From the NCBI GenBank assembly GCA_937862845.1, contig CALMCK010000206.1, forward strand, positions 1 through 6,290: a stretch of 6,290 nucleotides of DNA, written 5' to 3'. Every line of letters begins with the position of its first letter. The first letter of the stretch is position 1. This DNA comes from an uncultured Burkholderiaceae bacterium. GTDB lineage: Bacteria; Pseudomonadota; Gammaproteobacteria; Burkholderiales; Burkholderiaceae. The notes beneath the pieces were generated by a model. That model saw only the letters and a list, made by a program, of their open reading frames with translations. It searched no databases and was not told the DNA's origin. The translations under genes and the position numbers were made by a program. This document shows, in pieces, positions 5,690 through 6,290 of the stretch.

Positions 5690-6290
5690 ATGGTTGAAAT
5701 GGAAATTGATGGCGTAAAAATCGAAATGACCGAAGGCAGTATGGTCATGGACGCCGTGAAGCAAATGGGCAAATACGTCCCGCATTTTTGCTACCACAAA
5801 AAATTATCAGTGGCCGCATCGTGCCGCATGTGTTTGGTCGAGGTTGAAAAAGCCCCCAAGCCATTGCCCGCTTGCGCCACGCCTGTGACGCCCGGCATGG
5901 TTGTGCGCACTCAGGTCGAGTCGGTTAAAGCCGCAACGGCTCAAAAAGACGTGATGGAGTTTTTGCTCCTCAATCACCCGCTCGATTGCCCAATTTGCGA
6001 TCAAGGCGGTGAATGCCAATTACAAGATTTGGCCGTCGGTTACGGCAAAGGCAGCTCACGCTACGCCGAAGAAAAACGCGTCGTGCCGCACAAAGAAGTT
6101 GGCCCGCTGATTTCAATGGAAGAAATGGCGCGTTGCATCCACTGTACGCGCTGCGTGCGCTTCGGTGACGAAATCGCAGGCGTGATGGAGCTCGGTATGT
6201 TGGGTCGTGGCGAACACGCCGAAATCACCACATTCGTCGGCAACGCAGTCAACTCTGAGCTCTCGGGCAACATGATTGATCTGTGCCCCG
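5690..6290 (+). CDS. nuoG: NADH-quinone oxidoreductase subunit G (complex I, 75 kDa subunit), N-terminal 200 residues
   Basis: NuoG is the largest peripheral subunit and relays electrons from N3 through clusters N1b, N4 and N5. The visible 200 residues cover the ferredoxin-like N-terminal region with complete ligand sets: N1b by Cys34, Cys45, Cys48 and Cys62; N5 by His96, Cys100, Cys103 and Cys109 (HPLDCPICDQGGEC); N4 by Cys149, Cys152, Cys155 and Cys199 (CIHCTRC, then DLCP). The ATG at 5690 is preceded by AGG at 5682-5684 and by GAGG at 5677-5680, which overlaps the nuoF stop. The frame is open to the window edge, and the molybdopterin-oxidoreductase-like remainder lies outside. Whether the extra N7 cluster found in E. 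coli and Thermus is present cannot be judged, because its ligands would fall downstream. Confidence 0.97.
   Translation, partial: MVEMEIDGVKIEMTEGSMVMDAVKQMGKYVPHFCYHKKLSVAASCRMCLVEVEKAPKPLPACATPVTPGMVVRTQVESVKAATAQKDVMEFLLLNHPLDCPICDQGGECQLQDLAVGYGKGSSRYAEEKRVVPHKEVGPLISMEEMARCIHCTRCVRFGDEIAGVMELGMLGRGEHAEITTFVGNAVNSELSGNMIDLCP

Noticed and set aside
1045..6290. Possible frameshift or lost cofactor ligand in the nuo genes
   Set aside because: I checked each frame and the cluster ligands of NuoB, NuoE, NuoF and NuoG (visible part). All are present and lengths are normal.

Overview
The window looks like a piece of a betaproteobacterial chromosome, most likely order Burkholderiales. The assignment rests on gene order (quinone oxidoreductase, secG, tRNA-Leu(GAG), nuoA onward), on separate nuoC and nuoD genes rather than the nuoCD fusion of enterobacteria, and on Nuo sequences of the mitochondrial/betaproteobacterial type. 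Base composition is roughly balanced, less GC-rich than Burkholderia or Ralstonia. The genus cannot be named from this stretch. Every gene is on the + strand.

Layout. Bases 3-182 are the 3' end of a zinc-free quinone oxidoreductase gene. Bases 183-377 are non-coding and hold a near-consensus sigma-70 promoter (262-290) and a small leader hairpin. secG follows (378-755), then a 55-base AT-rich spacer, tRNA-Leu(GAG) (811-895) and a hairpin that resembles an intrinsic terminator (901-934). After another 110 non-coding bases comes the respiratory complex I operon: nuoA (1045-1422), nuoB (1520-2032), nuoC (2029-2628), nuoD (2646-3899), nuoE (3907-4383), nuoF (4380-5678) and the first 200 codons of nuoG (5690 to the window end).

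How the genes work together. NuoE, NuoF and NuoG form the NADH-oxidising arm (FMN plus iron-sulfur clusters N1a, N3, N1b, N4 and N5). NuoB, NuoC and NuoD form the connecting arm, which carries cluster N2 and the quinone site. NuoA is a membrane subunit at the junction. All expected cluster ligands within the window are present and no frameshift is seen, so the visible part of the complex appears functional. Tight spacing and two ATGA stop/start overlaps (nuoB/nuoC, nuoE/nuoF) indicate translational coupling. SecG belongs to the Sec translocon and is only a neighbour.

I find no new biological system here. The points worth a second look are modest: tpiA is absent from its usual place before secG, a terminator-like hairpin separates tRNA-Leu from nuoA with no clear promoter after it, the nuoA-nuoB gap is long, and nuoD lacks a clear Shine-Dalgarno sequence.
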